Positions 21,330 to 32,790 of a stretch of 64,000 nt of DNA are shown piece after piece (position 1 is the first letter of the stretch; each line of letters opens with the position of its first letter). Below the pieces are notes generated by a model. It was not told where the DNA came from, made no database searches, and was given only the letters and a program-made list of their open reading frames with translations. The stretch lies in assembly GCA_903813345.2 (NCBI GenBank), contig CAIIXF020000008.1, positions 16,228,822 to 16,292,821 of the forward strand, in the 5' to 3' direction. Source of the DNA: Owenia fusiformis. Taxonomy: Eukaryota; Annelida; Polychaeta; Sabellida; Oweniidae. The position numbers and the translations under genes are program-made.

Positions 21330-24112
21330 AAGATTTCTATTTCTATTTTTTTCTATTTATTTAAGATGCAACAGGCATATTTGCCCACTATGCAAATTTC
21401 AATATACATTTATATAAAATATTAATAAATTATCTATGAATGTAAAATGTTATTAAAATAGTTAATGTTAAAATGCATTAGTTGACTAGAGTTAATGGTA
21501 AAATAAGTTTACTAAAAAAAGTGTCCTTTTATATACATGAACTGACCTGCAGTTATCTACATATTGCTAAGATGGTTAATCACAGAATGTTTGAATGTTG
21601 GCACTTGTGAGTCTAAAATGTTCCCAGGTAATTTATTCCATTCCACTATTGTTCTTGGTATGAAACTATATTTATATAAGTCTGTCCTGGTATTGGGATT
21701 ATGAATTTGAGGGGATGAGAGTTCCTTGTTGTGACGAATTGGTTTTGGGGTCTGATGTAGGGAGGGATGTTAATGGCTGCTTTGCCATTCATTGCCTTGT
21801 GGAAAAGTGTTAGCCTTGCAATATATCTCCTATGTGCCAGGCTATCCCACTCTAGATGTTTTAGTGCATTGGTGACACACCCAGGCTCCCTAGAGTAGCA
21901 TCGAGTAACGAAGCGTGCTGCTCTTCGTTGCACCTGTTCAATCATGTGTGATTGATTTGCCCTATAAGGGTCCAAAACCCCACTAGCATATTCAAGGTGG
22001 GGGTCGCACAAGGGCTATGTATGATTGTGCTTTAACTTTCTCAGGGCAATTGTTAAGGTTTCTTCTTATGAATCCAAGTGCTTTATTAGCTTTCGTGGTG
22101 GCATGAGTGATGTGGGTATTCCATGTTAGAGAACTATTAAAGTGTACTCCTAAATATGGATGGCTATCTACCGTTTGGAGATTCTGTCCTAGCATTGTAT
22201 AATTACATATAATTGGGGTTTTCTTCCTGTGGATCCGCAGGATGAAGCATTTAGAGGGATGAAATGCCATTTGCCAGGTTTCTGCCCATTTCACAAGAGT
22301 ATTGAGGTCGTTTTGTAGTTTAGCAGAGTCGTTATTACTGTTTATAGGCCTATATAATAAACTGTCATCTGCGAAGAGTTTCAGATTTGTTTCCTGGGTC
22401 ACGTTTTCGTTCATGTCGTTAATGAAGAGCAGGAAACAGAGTGGCCCGAGGACAGTTCCCTGAGGCACGCCAGATTTGACTGGGCAGCTTTTACTCGACT
22501 GACCTTCAAGAATTACTTGTTGGGTCCTATCTGTCAGCCAAGATTTGACCCATTTTAAAGTTTCATCTCTGATACCGTAGTGATCGAGTTTTTGGAGTAG
22601 GCGATTGTGAGGCACGGTATCAAACGCCTTGGAAAAATCTAATATAAGGAGATCCACTTGCTCGTTATTATCGACTGAGTGAGCAATGGACTCTACTGTA
22701 TTAATAAGTTGAGTTTCACATGATCGGTATCTCCTAAATCCATGTTGAATGTCCACGAGTATATTATGTGTTTCCAGGTGGGACATTACACTGTGAAAGA
22801 TTATGTGTTCTAAAATTTTACAAGGGACAGATGTTAATGAGACAGGCCGGTAGTTGGATGCCACGTCTCTCTTACCCTTTTTAAATATTGCAGCCACATT
22901 CGCATGTTTCCAATCAAGAGGTACACTGCCAGTATCTAGGGATTGTTGGAATATAATCCTTAAATATGGTGCTATTTCATTGGCCGACTCCTTGAGAACG
23001 CGCGTGGGGATAAGATCGGGGCCTGCAGCTTTGGAGGGGATAAGGGTTTGGAGGAGCTTGACAATGCCATTATTAGTAATATTAATCCTAGGCATTGTGG
23101 GGATGTTACTAGGCTCCATCGGGGGAAGTGTTGGGTTTTCATTGGTAAATACACTGCTGTATTGGCGGTTTAATATATCAGCCTTTTCAGCAGCATCAGT
23201 GGTTTCTGAACCATCCTGATTTTGAAGAACACTGATTCCAGATGTATCCTTGCGCTTGGATCGGATATAATTCCAAAAACGCTTGGTGATGCCAAAGCAT
23301 GGGGTATTGGTAGGAGAATCTGGGTCAAAATCAAGGAGGTTATTGACATAATTCTGGTGCTCCCTGCGTAATTCGTGATGAATGAGCTTTCTGAGAGATT
23401 TGTACTTATGCCAATCTTGTTCTAAATTGCTTCGTTTTGAGGCATTATAGCGTCTCTGCTTTTGACGAATGAGACGCTTTATCCTGGGAGTGATCCATGG
23501 TAAGTTAGGTTTACCGCTTATTGTTTTCTGTGGAATATGAGTTTTAACAGAGTTCATAAGTAAGTCCTTAAATGCTATCCAATTCTCATTTATGTTGAGA
23601 TCTGCTGATTTGGTAGTAAAATTTCCTAAATTAGTGAGCAGATCTGATTTGACAGCATTCATATCCCCTTTTTTGTACATAAAGACTGAGCGAGGGGGTT
23701 TTCTGTGAAGTTTTGCTTTCATGTTAATGTCACATAATACAATGTCATGATCGCTAATTCCCGGAAGAATCTCGACCCTTTCAACAAGGTCAGGGTTTGT
23801 TGTGAAAATCAGATCGAGTATATTGTTCTTTCTGGTAGGTTCGCTGACGACTTGGGTAAGATTAAAGTCGTTGACAATGTCCAGCATTTTATTATTTATT
23901 GCGTGGCTGTATTGAGAATTGTGTCTAATTTCATGCGAGTCCCACAATATATCTGGCAGATTAAAATCACCCCCGAGAATAATATTTGGGGTGTCCAATC
24001 CGCGTCCATAAATTTTCGATATAGATTCATAAAGCTGCTCCATTGTTAGAATGCCACTTGATGGTTGGCGATAAAATACATGTTGAACACAGTTTCTTGT
24101 TAATATAATCAA
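21330..24112 (-). mobile_element. 5'-truncated non-LTR retrotransposon (jockey/CR1-like)
   Basis: The element holds the 3' part of an endonuclease/reverse-transcriptase frame, a 3' UTR of about 230 bp and an A-rich tail (AAATAAATAGAAAAAAATAG, near 21330-21360). The 5' end is missing: neither ORF1 nor the start of the endonuclease is present. This is the usual result of incomplete target-primed reverse transcription. No target-site duplication was found with confidence. Confidence 0.88.
21557..24112 (-). pseudogene. Endonuclease/reverse transcriptase of the non-LTR element, two frameshifts
   Basis: Seen in order: endonuclease motifs (NIILGGDFNLPDILWD, PGISDHDIVLCD), then reverse-transcriptase motifs (KAAGPDLIPTRVLKE; NYRPVSLTSVPCKILEH; LILDFSKAFDTVPH; SGVPQGTVLGPLCFLLFIND; the catalytic LFADDSLLYR), then the C-terminal region with RRAARFVTRCYSREPG. 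The frame breaks near 22000, where one extra C lies in a C-run after ALVRP. It breaks again near 21686, where one base is lost after IIPIP. In the last frame it ends at the TAG at 21557-21559. The 5' limit at 24112 is a TTG, not a real start. The product of an intact copy would nick DNA and copy its RNA into the nick. This copy is dead unless the shifts are sequencing errors. Confidence 0.9.
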
Positions 24113-24400
24113 TAACTCTCTCCTTCATTTAAAGTAATATTCAGATCATTATTCTTGCCTAATATATAATTTCTAACATTCATATTACTGATCCTGTTAT
24201 TTGTGATTTAAATTACTATTTGATTTGAAGATATAAAAATTAATCACGCAATGCTCTGGTCATTTGAGAACAATAAATTTGATGTCGGAAAAGGGTAGAG
24301 ATGTAAAACCAAAAAAAAACAATACATATGAGGTCTCTTTCAATGATTGCCACTTTAAATCATAATTGTCCTCTTTCTGCGTGCTCCTTTTTGTAGAGTT
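24113..24400. other. Short unassigned stretch between the retroelement and the decayed gene
   Basis: AT-rich, no feature recognised. No inverted repeat matching the far side of the decayed gene near 30.4 kb was found. Confidence 0.5.
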
Positions 24401-27400
24401 TCAGCTTTTATTCTCTTTTTTTCCTTTAGTGGGAGTTCTCTGTTGATTGCAACCAGTCAACTGAATATTTATACATCTAAAAGCATCTTCACCAAAGTCA
24501 TATTTAATCCGATTTTCAGAATCGACACAGAAACATCCACTTTCCCAAAAATTTGGAAGTTTGGCATCATGTTTTCCAGCCGTGTTCAAATATTGAAGAA
24601 AATTTTTTATCAATGCTACAATTTTGATCAGGACAGATTCAGGAGGCATCCAATTTTCAGGGTTACGATATGTTTTGCCGCTTATCATTGTTGATTCCCG
24701 CACAGTTTCAAAGGATGCATCTTGGTGCAGTTTTGCAGGGTGGTATAATGATTTGACCATGTCTACGTACACAGTTTCATTAACTATTGATATTTTGTTG
24801 GCATCTGTGGTTACAATATGACTCATAAACCTTGGTGTCTCCATGATTTTTGACAGTATAGTTGTGTGGGTTTTACTGTAAAAGTTTGGTATAAAGTCAT
24901 TGCCTCCCATACAAAGAAATACTGCAATTTTCGCACATATATTCCTCTCTCTATATAAGTCTCTTCCAACGACTCTATCATATTAGTAACACTGATCACA
25001 TCCATGGACTTGGTCTTCTGTAAGACCAAATATACAGGGTTTTTGAATTTGCCCTTTTCATCTCGTGGCCATTGATATGTTAAGGTATAGAGGTGGATGA
25101 TCAGTCCATCAATATCTCCAGAATTGAGGAAGCTGAGCACTGCATGGCCCTCCTTCAATTCAGCATATGAGGATATTACCCAATCCATCTGTGCCATTTC
25201 AGCTTCTCCCTTTCTTTGTAATATTGGAAGGGTTTGAACTTTGTCTGATGAAGATCTCTGAATAGGTTGGGTATAAATAGCACATTCACAAGATTCTCCT
25301 GTTGAATCATCACAAGTGCATCCCTTTGTGATAAGTTCACTATCAACTGTGACTTTTACACCCCCTTTGATTTTGAGTTTGCTCAGGTTGTCTGCAAGAA
25401 AAATGCTTATTAGCCTCTTGCCTTCTGTTGTTGTTTGTATTGCTTGTGGGCTAAACTTATCCATGGAAATTACTTGTGATTCTGTCCTGAGATGGGCAGC
25501 AGAGTATGTTGGCATTCCCTTTTTCCGCTGCTGCCTTGTAGAATCTTTCAAAATATCTGGAGTAAATCCATATTTCTCCTCACAAAGAATGAGTGTGTGT
25601 GTCTTGGGGCACATTTGAAATAGAATTCTGTTTATGGAACGTTCAGTCATACTTAAATATGAAGATCCAGAGATCGCATTTGAAGTTTTAAATTTTATTC
25701 CTGCAAACTCCAGAACAACTATCCGAGTTGCATTTGCAATATTTTCAGGGATTTTTTCCACGTCTTGTTGTATAAGGGATTCTGGAAGAATTTGGCATTT
25801 TCTAAGGAGGTTTTTTAAACCCATCATCATCCCCCTGGCTTTGCCAACCACTCTTTTTGTCATGTCAGGCCTGACTATTGCTTGACATTGATTCATTTTA
25901 GATGTCAATGCATTATACCTTTTGGATTCTCTGGCAACTTTTTTCTTTCGTTTTTCCTCCTCAAGGTTTTTACTTGCAGCTTTCTGTTTTTGAACTCCAA
26001 TATGTGATGTTTTAATTGTGATACCACTGCTTTGTTGAGCTTTACGCAAAATATCTTTAGGTCCCTTTAGAGTGCCTGCATCGGGGATGTCATCATTAGT
26101 AAAACCAAAGAGGCCCTTTTTAGCTGCATATTTCATCACCATATATTCACCAACATCTTTATTTTGTTCGTGTAGAATGGATATATGTATCATTTTGTCA
26201 TCCTGTGAATATACATTTAGGGGTAGAACTTGTTCATTTGAAGAAAATCCACCCTGTCTGAAAATAAGTTCAGATGTAGAAGTTATATATTTGAGGTCGA
26301 TGTTTGATGTTTTCCAGCCTAGATCATCATCTGTACACGTATCTATTTTTTCATAAGGCTTCAATATATCAATTGCTGCCATGCGTCGCGTTACTGATTC
26401 CAGCGTTGAACCACTCCTGAACCCTTTCATCACATCGATGTGATCTTGTTCCCTCTTAGTATCCGTTGCAAAATTTACGGCACTTTCTTTGTGGGGAGTA
26501 GAGAACAAATGCCTTTTCAGATTCTGATAAAACACCCCGCATGTATAATATGATTCTAATAGCAGAACTAAAAAGGGGGCATAAGAAATTCCCTGATTAA
26601 TGAAAGCAAATGGAATATACTTTTTGGATGTTCCTGTAAGAAGGTTGTAGCCATCTGGTCCTCCTAGGCGTTCTGCTAATTTGATGGCACTGATGTCATC
26701 AAGTCTCTCCATCATTTCAAAATGCAAGGAGAATGTGGCACTTTCTCTTTTTCCATGCTCTATGAACTTCTGATATCTTGTGTTCCAAATAGAGGCATTT
26801 TAGGGCCTTCATTCTTTGTAAGGTCCTGGAAGAGGTTGTGTGCTTCATCTGGTGGTAAGTACTCCATGAATGAAATCATGGAAGCAATATGAAGAGAATC
26901 TGCAATGCGTTTGGTTACCTTGGTCCCCATATCTATTTGTTCTCCCCCAAGAAGTTTTCGCCAGTCACATTTGTCATCTTCCTTCATGTACCTCAATATT
27001 TGGATTAGACCCGCATTTTGATATGCATTTAAGGTTGTATTGATCATGGATTTTCTCAAATGCAGGCATGGGACCTCCGGGAGGAATATTTCAAAATCAC
27101 AATTAACAGGATCATGTATGAGATCTAACATATTTGCATTGACTTTGTTATCAGCTCCAAAGAGAATTTTTGGATGACCATTATGATTTTGACGACCTAG
27201 CTTAGTAAGTATGTCATTGCTTATTTGAGCCAGTTTGTTCTTATCATCATCCTTACCTACATATGGTGATGGATGCGTACATATAAGTGTAGGTGGAAAA
27301 TATTTGTGTAAACCAAATTGACTAGGCACATTTTCTTTACATACACCTACAGGTACATCATTTGGAGTAGTTTCACTTTCAGTAACAATACATGATTTAA

Positions 27401-27932
27401 CCATAGATTGTTCAAGAGAGTCTATGTTACTTTGAGTTGAACTACTTGAAGAGTTCAACAAATTTACACCAAGATCATCATTGTCAATGTCAGTACAGAG
27501 TATTCTAGTCGAATTTGTTTCATCTGTAGTATCTGGACTTTTGATTGCTCCATGAGGGAATCCCCTGGTTTCAACCAAAACAATAGAATGTGGGTCTAGC
27601 CCCCCAAGTCCAAGCTGAAGAATCTCTAATTCATCACTCTCTTCATAATCTTGGATTTCCTTATTTTGTGCATTCATTGATTTTGGTGACTCATCGGAGT
27701 TATGCTTGAGAATTGATGATATACTTTGAAGCTCTGGTATATCTTTTTCAATGTCATAATCTTGTTTAGTAGACTGGCGCTTGGGAGTTGATTGATAAAC
27801 AGTAGTTGCCTCAATTAAGTTCATCTCTTCATTATCGTAGTTTTCAAGATGGTCATTGCTCATTAACTGTTCCAGGAATCCAACGCTATTGCTTTTTGCT
27901 TCATCTTCACCATCTATATAATCCCAGGTATA
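24401..27932 (-). pseudogene. Decayed gene, exon 2 downstream of the mariner insertion
   Basis: Three long frames line up head to tail: 27932-26760, 26727-24823 and 24910-24401. At the first break the frame ending ...MPLFGTQ resumes as YQKFIEHGKRES after a one-base loss near 26780. At the second, RGIYVR resumes as AKIAVFLCMGGNDF near 24935. The first part is acidic and Ser/Thr/Asn-rich with no domain I recognise. The middle has a motif run SAVNFATDTKREQDHIDVMK followed by GFRSGSTLESVTRRM. The end carries the nuclease-like residues and a lysine-rich tail (TPTKGKKENKS). Confidence 0.65.
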
Positions 27933-28987
27933 TCGGGTGTCCCAAAAAAAACGTCCCGCTTTTTGAGCTCTTATAACTCTGCAGGATATTAACCAATTCA
28001 TTTGAAATTTATCAGGGAGTAAGAGAACGATATTATCTATGAGCTATAAAAAATATTAAATTAATCGGATGTACATTATGTGAGTATCGCCAAATACAAG
28101 ATAGCATAGCAAGAAATGTAATATCAGAGGATAACTCAATTATTTCACCTTATAATGTAGATTGATGAGCATCGCCAAATACAAAAGTTAAACAGCATAA
28201 GATAAAAAAGTTGGTACAGCAAAAGATCGACAACCCACTTATCTAATAACTTGTGCTCAATGTGGCCTCCATCTTCCTTCACAACTAAACACTTGTGTGG
28301 GAAGGGGCCCCATCTTGAAACACATAGTCATTTCTAGGGTAAATCCTCCTACAATCAGGTAGCAGATTTTCATCTAATAACTTAATATAGCTTTCGCTGT
28401 TGACTTTGGCTTTGTCAGTATTAATGAAATAAATGTCCGTCTTCCCCTTCCAGGATACTCCTGCAGAAACCATTATCTTTTTGGATAACGTGAAGTTTCA
28501 TGGTAAAGACGTGATGGTTGAATTTGACGTTTACGCTTTCCATACACCCGATCATTTTGACGATTTTTGGGCACTTCAAGAGAAAAGTCCTTCTCATCAG
28601 TGAAAATGATCTTCTTGACATCTGCGGATGAATAACGATCATATAAATTGCGACATCTTGTTTTTCTTTTTCCTTTAACATATAAGTGAGTTGTCGATCT
28701 TTTGCTGTACCAACTTTTTATCTTATGCTGTTAAACTTATGTATTTGGCGATGCTCATCAATCTACATTATAAGGTGAATTAAGTGAGTTGTCCTCCGAT
28801 ATTACATTTCTTGCTATGCTATCTTGTATTTGGTAATACTCACATAATGTACCTCCGATTAATTTAATATTTTGATAACTTATAGATAATATCCTTATCT
28901 TACTCCCTGATAAATTTCAAATGAATTGGTTAATATCTTGCAGAGTTATAAGAGCTCAAAAAGCGGGACGTTTTTTGGGACACCCGA
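27933..28987. mobile_element. Mariner-like element with about 300-bp terminal inverted repeats
   Basis: 1,055 bp bounded by TCGGGTGTCCC and GGGACACCCGA with TA on each side. The arms 27933-28242 and 28682-28987 are inverted copies over some 300 bp, much longer than typical mariner ends of about 30 bp. Between them is a fragment of transposase on the minus strand. Excising the element with one TA rejoins the host frame (LLP-IY-TWDYIDG), so it inserted into coding sequence. Confidence 0.9.
28285..28681 (-). pseudogene. Mariner transposase fragment
   Basis: The frame at 28473-28285 reads MVSAGVSWKGKTDIYFINTD and ends DYVFQDGAPSHTS, the conserved catalytic-domain block of mariner transposases containing the second Asp of the D,D,D triad. 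A second frame upstream (28681 on) carries DEKDFSLEVPKNRQN, around the first Asp. The two are separated by a frameshift. The helix-turn-helix N-terminus and the C-terminus are missing, so the copy cannot be autonomous. Confidence 0.85.
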
Positions 28988-28989
28988 TA

Positions 28990-29117
28990 TATAGGAAGCA
29001 ATTCATTTGTAAACAGGTCTGGTTCAGTAAGCGTTTGCTTCTGCTCCTGTGCTGGCGGTAATGATGGCTCATGTTGACAAGCTATAGCTTTCTCAATCAC
29101 TGCCTGGAGAGACTGGT
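28990..29117 (-). pseudogene. Decayed gene, start of exon 2 (upstream of the mariner)
   Basis: The acceptor TTGTTTACAG precedes 29117. The frame DQSLQAVIEKAIACQHEPSL runs into LFTNELLP and is cut by the mariner. Phase 1 matches the donor of exon 1 (AAT G|GTAAGT), which supports the exon pairing. Confidence 0.6.
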
Positions 29118-29559
29118 CTGTAAACAAGGCAAACAAAGAATTATTAACCAAGATTCACTGGTCAGTATCAAGCGAAGGTAATGGTCGAAATCTTTGCATC
29201 AAAGATGTCATGAAAGTGTCAACGGCAATACTGGTAACTGATGATATTTGAACAAAATCAGGCAGATGACATGGGGACTGTGAAGAATAATAATGCTCAA
29301 GTAAATTACCCAGTATGCCTAAAACCTAATCAAGACTTTTGCACTAGTCTGTTGTCAGATTATGAAAATATAAACTTGCACAAAACAAAAATCTCGGCAT
29401 CTGTCAAAATGTACAATAAGAATTCATGCTAAAAGTTCGAACTAAATATCAAACTTTACTCATGGCCTTGACTTAGTCTTCATATGCTTATTTATCATTG
29501 TTTAAAGGAGCAATTAAGGGACATGTTTGAGACATTCACACTTATTTTCTCTGACTTAC

Positions 29560-30340
29560 CATTTTAATCTGTTGAATTCCGTATATGGTCCCAAAACTGT
29601 GTGCTGCCCCAATTACACATTGTTGTGAATTTTTCTCTTGCTTCAACTCCATCTGGGGTTAGTTGTAAGATAGCAGGTTTCAGGTCTTCCTTCTCAGCAT
29701 GGATAGGTTTCATACAATTACAGATAATGTCATCTTGGTTGCAATCAGCTCCGTGCCAGGTCTTGGTTACTTCATGGTCAATCGGCAAGCCTTGGAGTGT
29801 AACAGGTAGGGTATTTATTTGCTTGGTTCTGCACTTGTGCAGTCACCAGGATTTGGATCGTTTATATGCTTTAAACGCACCAAGTTGTCTATTAAGAAGA
29901 TAACATAGCAGTCCTTCATTCTTACAGCTTCCTTGACAGAACCATCTGTGGTAGTGTACTGAAGAGGATGAGCTTTCTCAAAAGCATTGTAATAACAATT
30001 GTCTGGTTTTGCTGTTTCCAACACAAAATCCTCTGCATACTTAATTCCCGCAGATATTCCATCAGAAGATACGTCCATGATCGAACACAGATTTCACACT
30101 TTTGCTTCCAAGTATCAATTCATAGGTGTTTGTCTGTTGCTTTATCCCAATGTATTTTCTGTTGTAGAGATTCAGAAGGTTATCATGAATTGAATATAGC
30201 CTTGATATTTTTTCTCTTAGATATTCTTGGGCATCATTTGAATAAGCAATACTTCGCGTGTTTACATACGATTCTAGTAATATTTGAACTTCTAAGGGTA
30301 CACTTGTAAGCCACTCAGACACATATTCGTTTGACTTCAC
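29560..30340 (-). pseudogene. Decayed gene, exon 1
   Basis: Three overlapping frames (30340-30062, 30078-29815, about 29850-29564) read as one protein with two shifts near 30070 and 29840. The first contains SRLYSIHDNLLNLYNRKYIG, the second VIFLIDNLVRLKHINDPNPG, the third LPVTLQGLPIDHEVTKTWHG. A TAA at 29566-29564 lies two codons before a good donor (AAAATG|GTAAGTC). It is therefore probably a nonsense mutation, not the true end. No start codon is certain: the first ATG (30340) abuts the 67-bp dispersed motif at 30324-30390. Confidence 0.6.
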
Positions 30341-30390
30341 TTCTTAAAAGAGAGCTTCGCCTAGTTTAACTAGACTCTGCACGCAGGGTA
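30324..30390. repeat. Dispersed motif R4, copy 1
   Basis: About 67 bp shared with 56119-56189: TTCGTTTGACTTCACTTCTT, GAGAGCTTCG, TAGTTTAACTAGACTCTGCA, CGCAGGGTA. The sequence outside is unrelated. It sits exactly at the 5' edge of the decayed gene. Confidence 0.75.
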
Positions 30391-30601
30391 TGTTGCTTAC
30401 ACCATGGGCATTCAACTAGATGTACACTTAAGCTTAAACACATATTGCATAATTGAGCGGTAGGCTTACGTTCTACTCAGTCAAGGTTTTTCAATACAAA
30501 TAAATGATTTTTTGCAAAAAACATGTGAGGTATGACAAGTGTAATCTAAAAATACCGTGTGTACTTCCTGGTTTCACTGGTCCGCAATAAATGATGACTG
30601 G

Positions 30602-30810
30602 TGGTGGACCCAGATTTTGGGCCAAAAGGGACACGAGGCCCCATAAAGTGGGCCTTTTTGGTCTTCACTGAGCTTTTTAAGCCTTATTTTTTAATTTCAG
30701 GCTAAATTTTGAAGAAAATTGGCCTCAAAATTATCAAATTTGGGCCCACTTTAGGGTTTTAGGGGCCTTTTTCACTTGACCTGAGATTTGGTTCCCAGAT
30801 CCGCCCCTGC
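30602..30810. mobile_element. Probable hAT-type MITE, CAGGGGCGGATC end
   Basis: On the minus strand the right end reads GCAGGGGCGGATCTGGGAAC, a terminus very common in invertebrate non-autonomous hAT elements. The left end, GGTGGTGGACCCAGATTTTG, is a degenerate partner. The interior is G/C- and T-rich (GGGCCTTTTT, GGGGCCTTTTT). Confidence 0.5.
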
Positions 30811-31588
30811 TTATAACCAAACAAAAAGAGCTGAAAACCTTATTTTAATAACAGCGGTTTATAATGGTAGCCAATTGGGATTTTCCAGAATTCAAATGCC
30901 AGTATCTTTGGAAATAGGCAAAAGAAAAAAAAAATCTTATTTTGAATATAATCATAAGTGTAAGATACTAGGAATGTGGGCTTTATTACTCTAGAACTGT
31001 TTTGCAGGGGGTCTTTTGAAGATTGATAAATTAACATGGAGCCAAATGTTAATGTGCAAAATTTTCGAGGCCTATGGCCACTTTTCACCACCACTTCGTT
31101 AGATATAAAAAATATATGTTATAATGATACTTCTCATTCATATGGTGTTTTATATATAGCATGTGCAATGAAACAGCTAACTCACTCCACTAATTTTCAT
31201 CACCATCATGGGGACATTGCACAAAATTTGTCCAATATTTCACTGCGCAGAACCATTACTTCCGGTTTTCCAAAGCCTATGGGATTTATAATGGAGACAT
31301 TTTTCGAACGCTTACTGTGCGAATGATATTAATTTGCCACCGTAGTCATCTCAGGTTTCTATAACTAGACATCAACCTTTACTGATTTAACATGTTTTAA
31401 GCAATGTACACATGCACACTTTTCGGCCAATTTGTTTTGAAAAAATCATGAGGAATTCATGGATGACTCCATTGAAATCCATTAGAAATGGCGTCAAAAT
31501 GGTAAAATGAGGAAATTCAACGGTCTGGTAGAGGTACTTAAAATCATATGGTATCTTAGTCATCTCAGGTTTCTGTAACTTTGAAGGT
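30811..31588. other. Unassigned non-coding stretch
   Basis: No gene seen. AGTCATCTCAGGTTTCT occurs twice (about 31344 and 31557), a short direct repeat of unknown origin. Short open frames here lack any domain or splice support. Confidence 0.55.
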
Positions 31589-31594
31589 AGATCT

Positions 31595-32008
31595 CAGGGC
31601 TGTCAACTTGGGACCACCTAATATGAGTGACTTACAAATGTTGGACACCGAAGTCCAAATCTGAACACTTTTGTCCAAATTTTGAACACCTTTGGCCAAC
31701 TTTTAAACACCTTTGGCCAAAGTTTGAGCACCTTTGCTAAACTTTTATCACCTCAAATTTTTCGCGCTCGCTACGCTCGCGTGACAAATCCGAACAAATT
31801 GCGTTCGTTTTTTTCCGACGTTCGTATTTTTACCGTATCATAAACATATTTTGAAAAAATTTTTACAGAAACATATTTGCGTGACAATTACCAGGTAAAA
31901 TGCGTATTTGCGTGACATTTTGTGTCACGCAAAAAAAACTGGCGTGACTTCAAATTCTTCAGCAAATGCGTGACAAATACGCAAATTGCGGGACAGTTGA
32001 CAGGCCTG
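31595..32008. mobile_element. MITE, 414 bp, flanked by AGATCT direct repeats
   Basis: The ends are CAGGGCTGTCAACT and AGTTGACAGGCCTG, with AGATCT immediately outside on both sides (31589-31594 and 32009-32014). The interior has a short tandem TTGAACACCTTTGGCCAA-type repeat and several TTGCGTGACA/TGTCACGCAA inverted motifs. Confidence 0.75.
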
Positions 32009-32118
32009 AGATCTGTTTGATTCCGTTGAGATTAGAATCCTCATACCTTTAACTTTTCGGCCAATTTCAAACAAAATATGATAACTTTTGGTGATATAAC
32101 TGGTTCATTACATTGGAA

Positions 32119-32207
32119 TGACGTCAAAATAAAATAAGACAATCTCAGTTTCTATGGCACTGACGTCATGACGTCAGATTTATCTTAAGATCTCAAATAT
32201 GACGTCA
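32119..32207. promoter_or_regulatory. Cluster of four perfect CRE octamers
   Basis: TGACGTCA occurs at 32119, 32161, 32169 and 32200. The octamer is the CREB/ATF site. The cluster lies 1.7 kb upstream of the ITIH-type gene. It may be regulatory or a repeat by-product. Confidence 0.4.
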
Positions 32208-32790
32208 TGTTTAATCAATGAATGACATCTATCGGCTATTCGATGAATCACTTGAGAGAAAACATATTGTTTTAATAAAAAAAAACAGTCTATTTATGGC
32301 CAGAAAGTACTCATGATGAAAGATATGACCGTCTAAAATCACTTGCCATACGTCACATGGACCCATTTAGTACCATCAAATGCTTCAAACATGTCATTTT
32401 CCAACATCTTGATTTACAAAGTTTCAGTTGCTCCAACTATGTTATAACCAACTTGGAAGATCTTCCGAGTCCACCCCTATTTCCTTAAAAGCATTTCCCG
32501 AAGTGCCCCGTGGCGATAATCACACCCTCTTTATCTTGATCTTTCCTAAGTGCTCTATCGCAAGTGACAGGTAGCATTTTGATATATTATTTTTACATAA
32601 AAACATTATATAATATTTTTTAACATTACATAATATTACACAAATTAACAATAGTATAAATTCGTTTACATTGTCTTACATAATTGTATAAAGTATTACA
32701 TAACCTTACATAATGTTTGAAATGGACTCTAAAATTTAAAGGAGGGGTTGGTAAACTGAAAGTGCCAAATTCTGATACAACCCTAAATCT

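Larger units (their letters stand above)
24401..30340 (-). pseudogene. Decayed gene of unknown family, C-terminal PIN/FEN-like nuclease region
   Basis: About 1,480 codons in two exons (30340-29560 and 29117-24401), the second split by a mariner element. The C-terminal third has the acidic pattern of PIN/FEN-fold nucleases. ILCEEKYGFTPDILKDSTRQ recalls the metal-binding DxY...K-x-TR stretch of PIN-like proteins multi-copy in marine invertebrates. GEAEMAQMDW (about 25190-25215), SGDIDGLI (about 25105-25130) and GGNDFIPNF (about 24890-24908) would supply the E/D, D-x-D and G-x-D sites. A CTCDD...CECA cluster near 25300 may bind metal. Lesions are frameshifts near 30070, 29840, 26780 and 24935, a TAA at 29564, and the insertion. 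It is probably one copy of a repeated, perhaps mobile, family. I cannot name it. Assembly errors could explain some shifts but not the insertion. Confidence 0.6.

Noticed and set aside
22854-23219. 121-codon plus-strand frame and others opposite the retroelement
   Set aside because: Antisense shadows of the reverse-transcriptase frame with no domain of their own.
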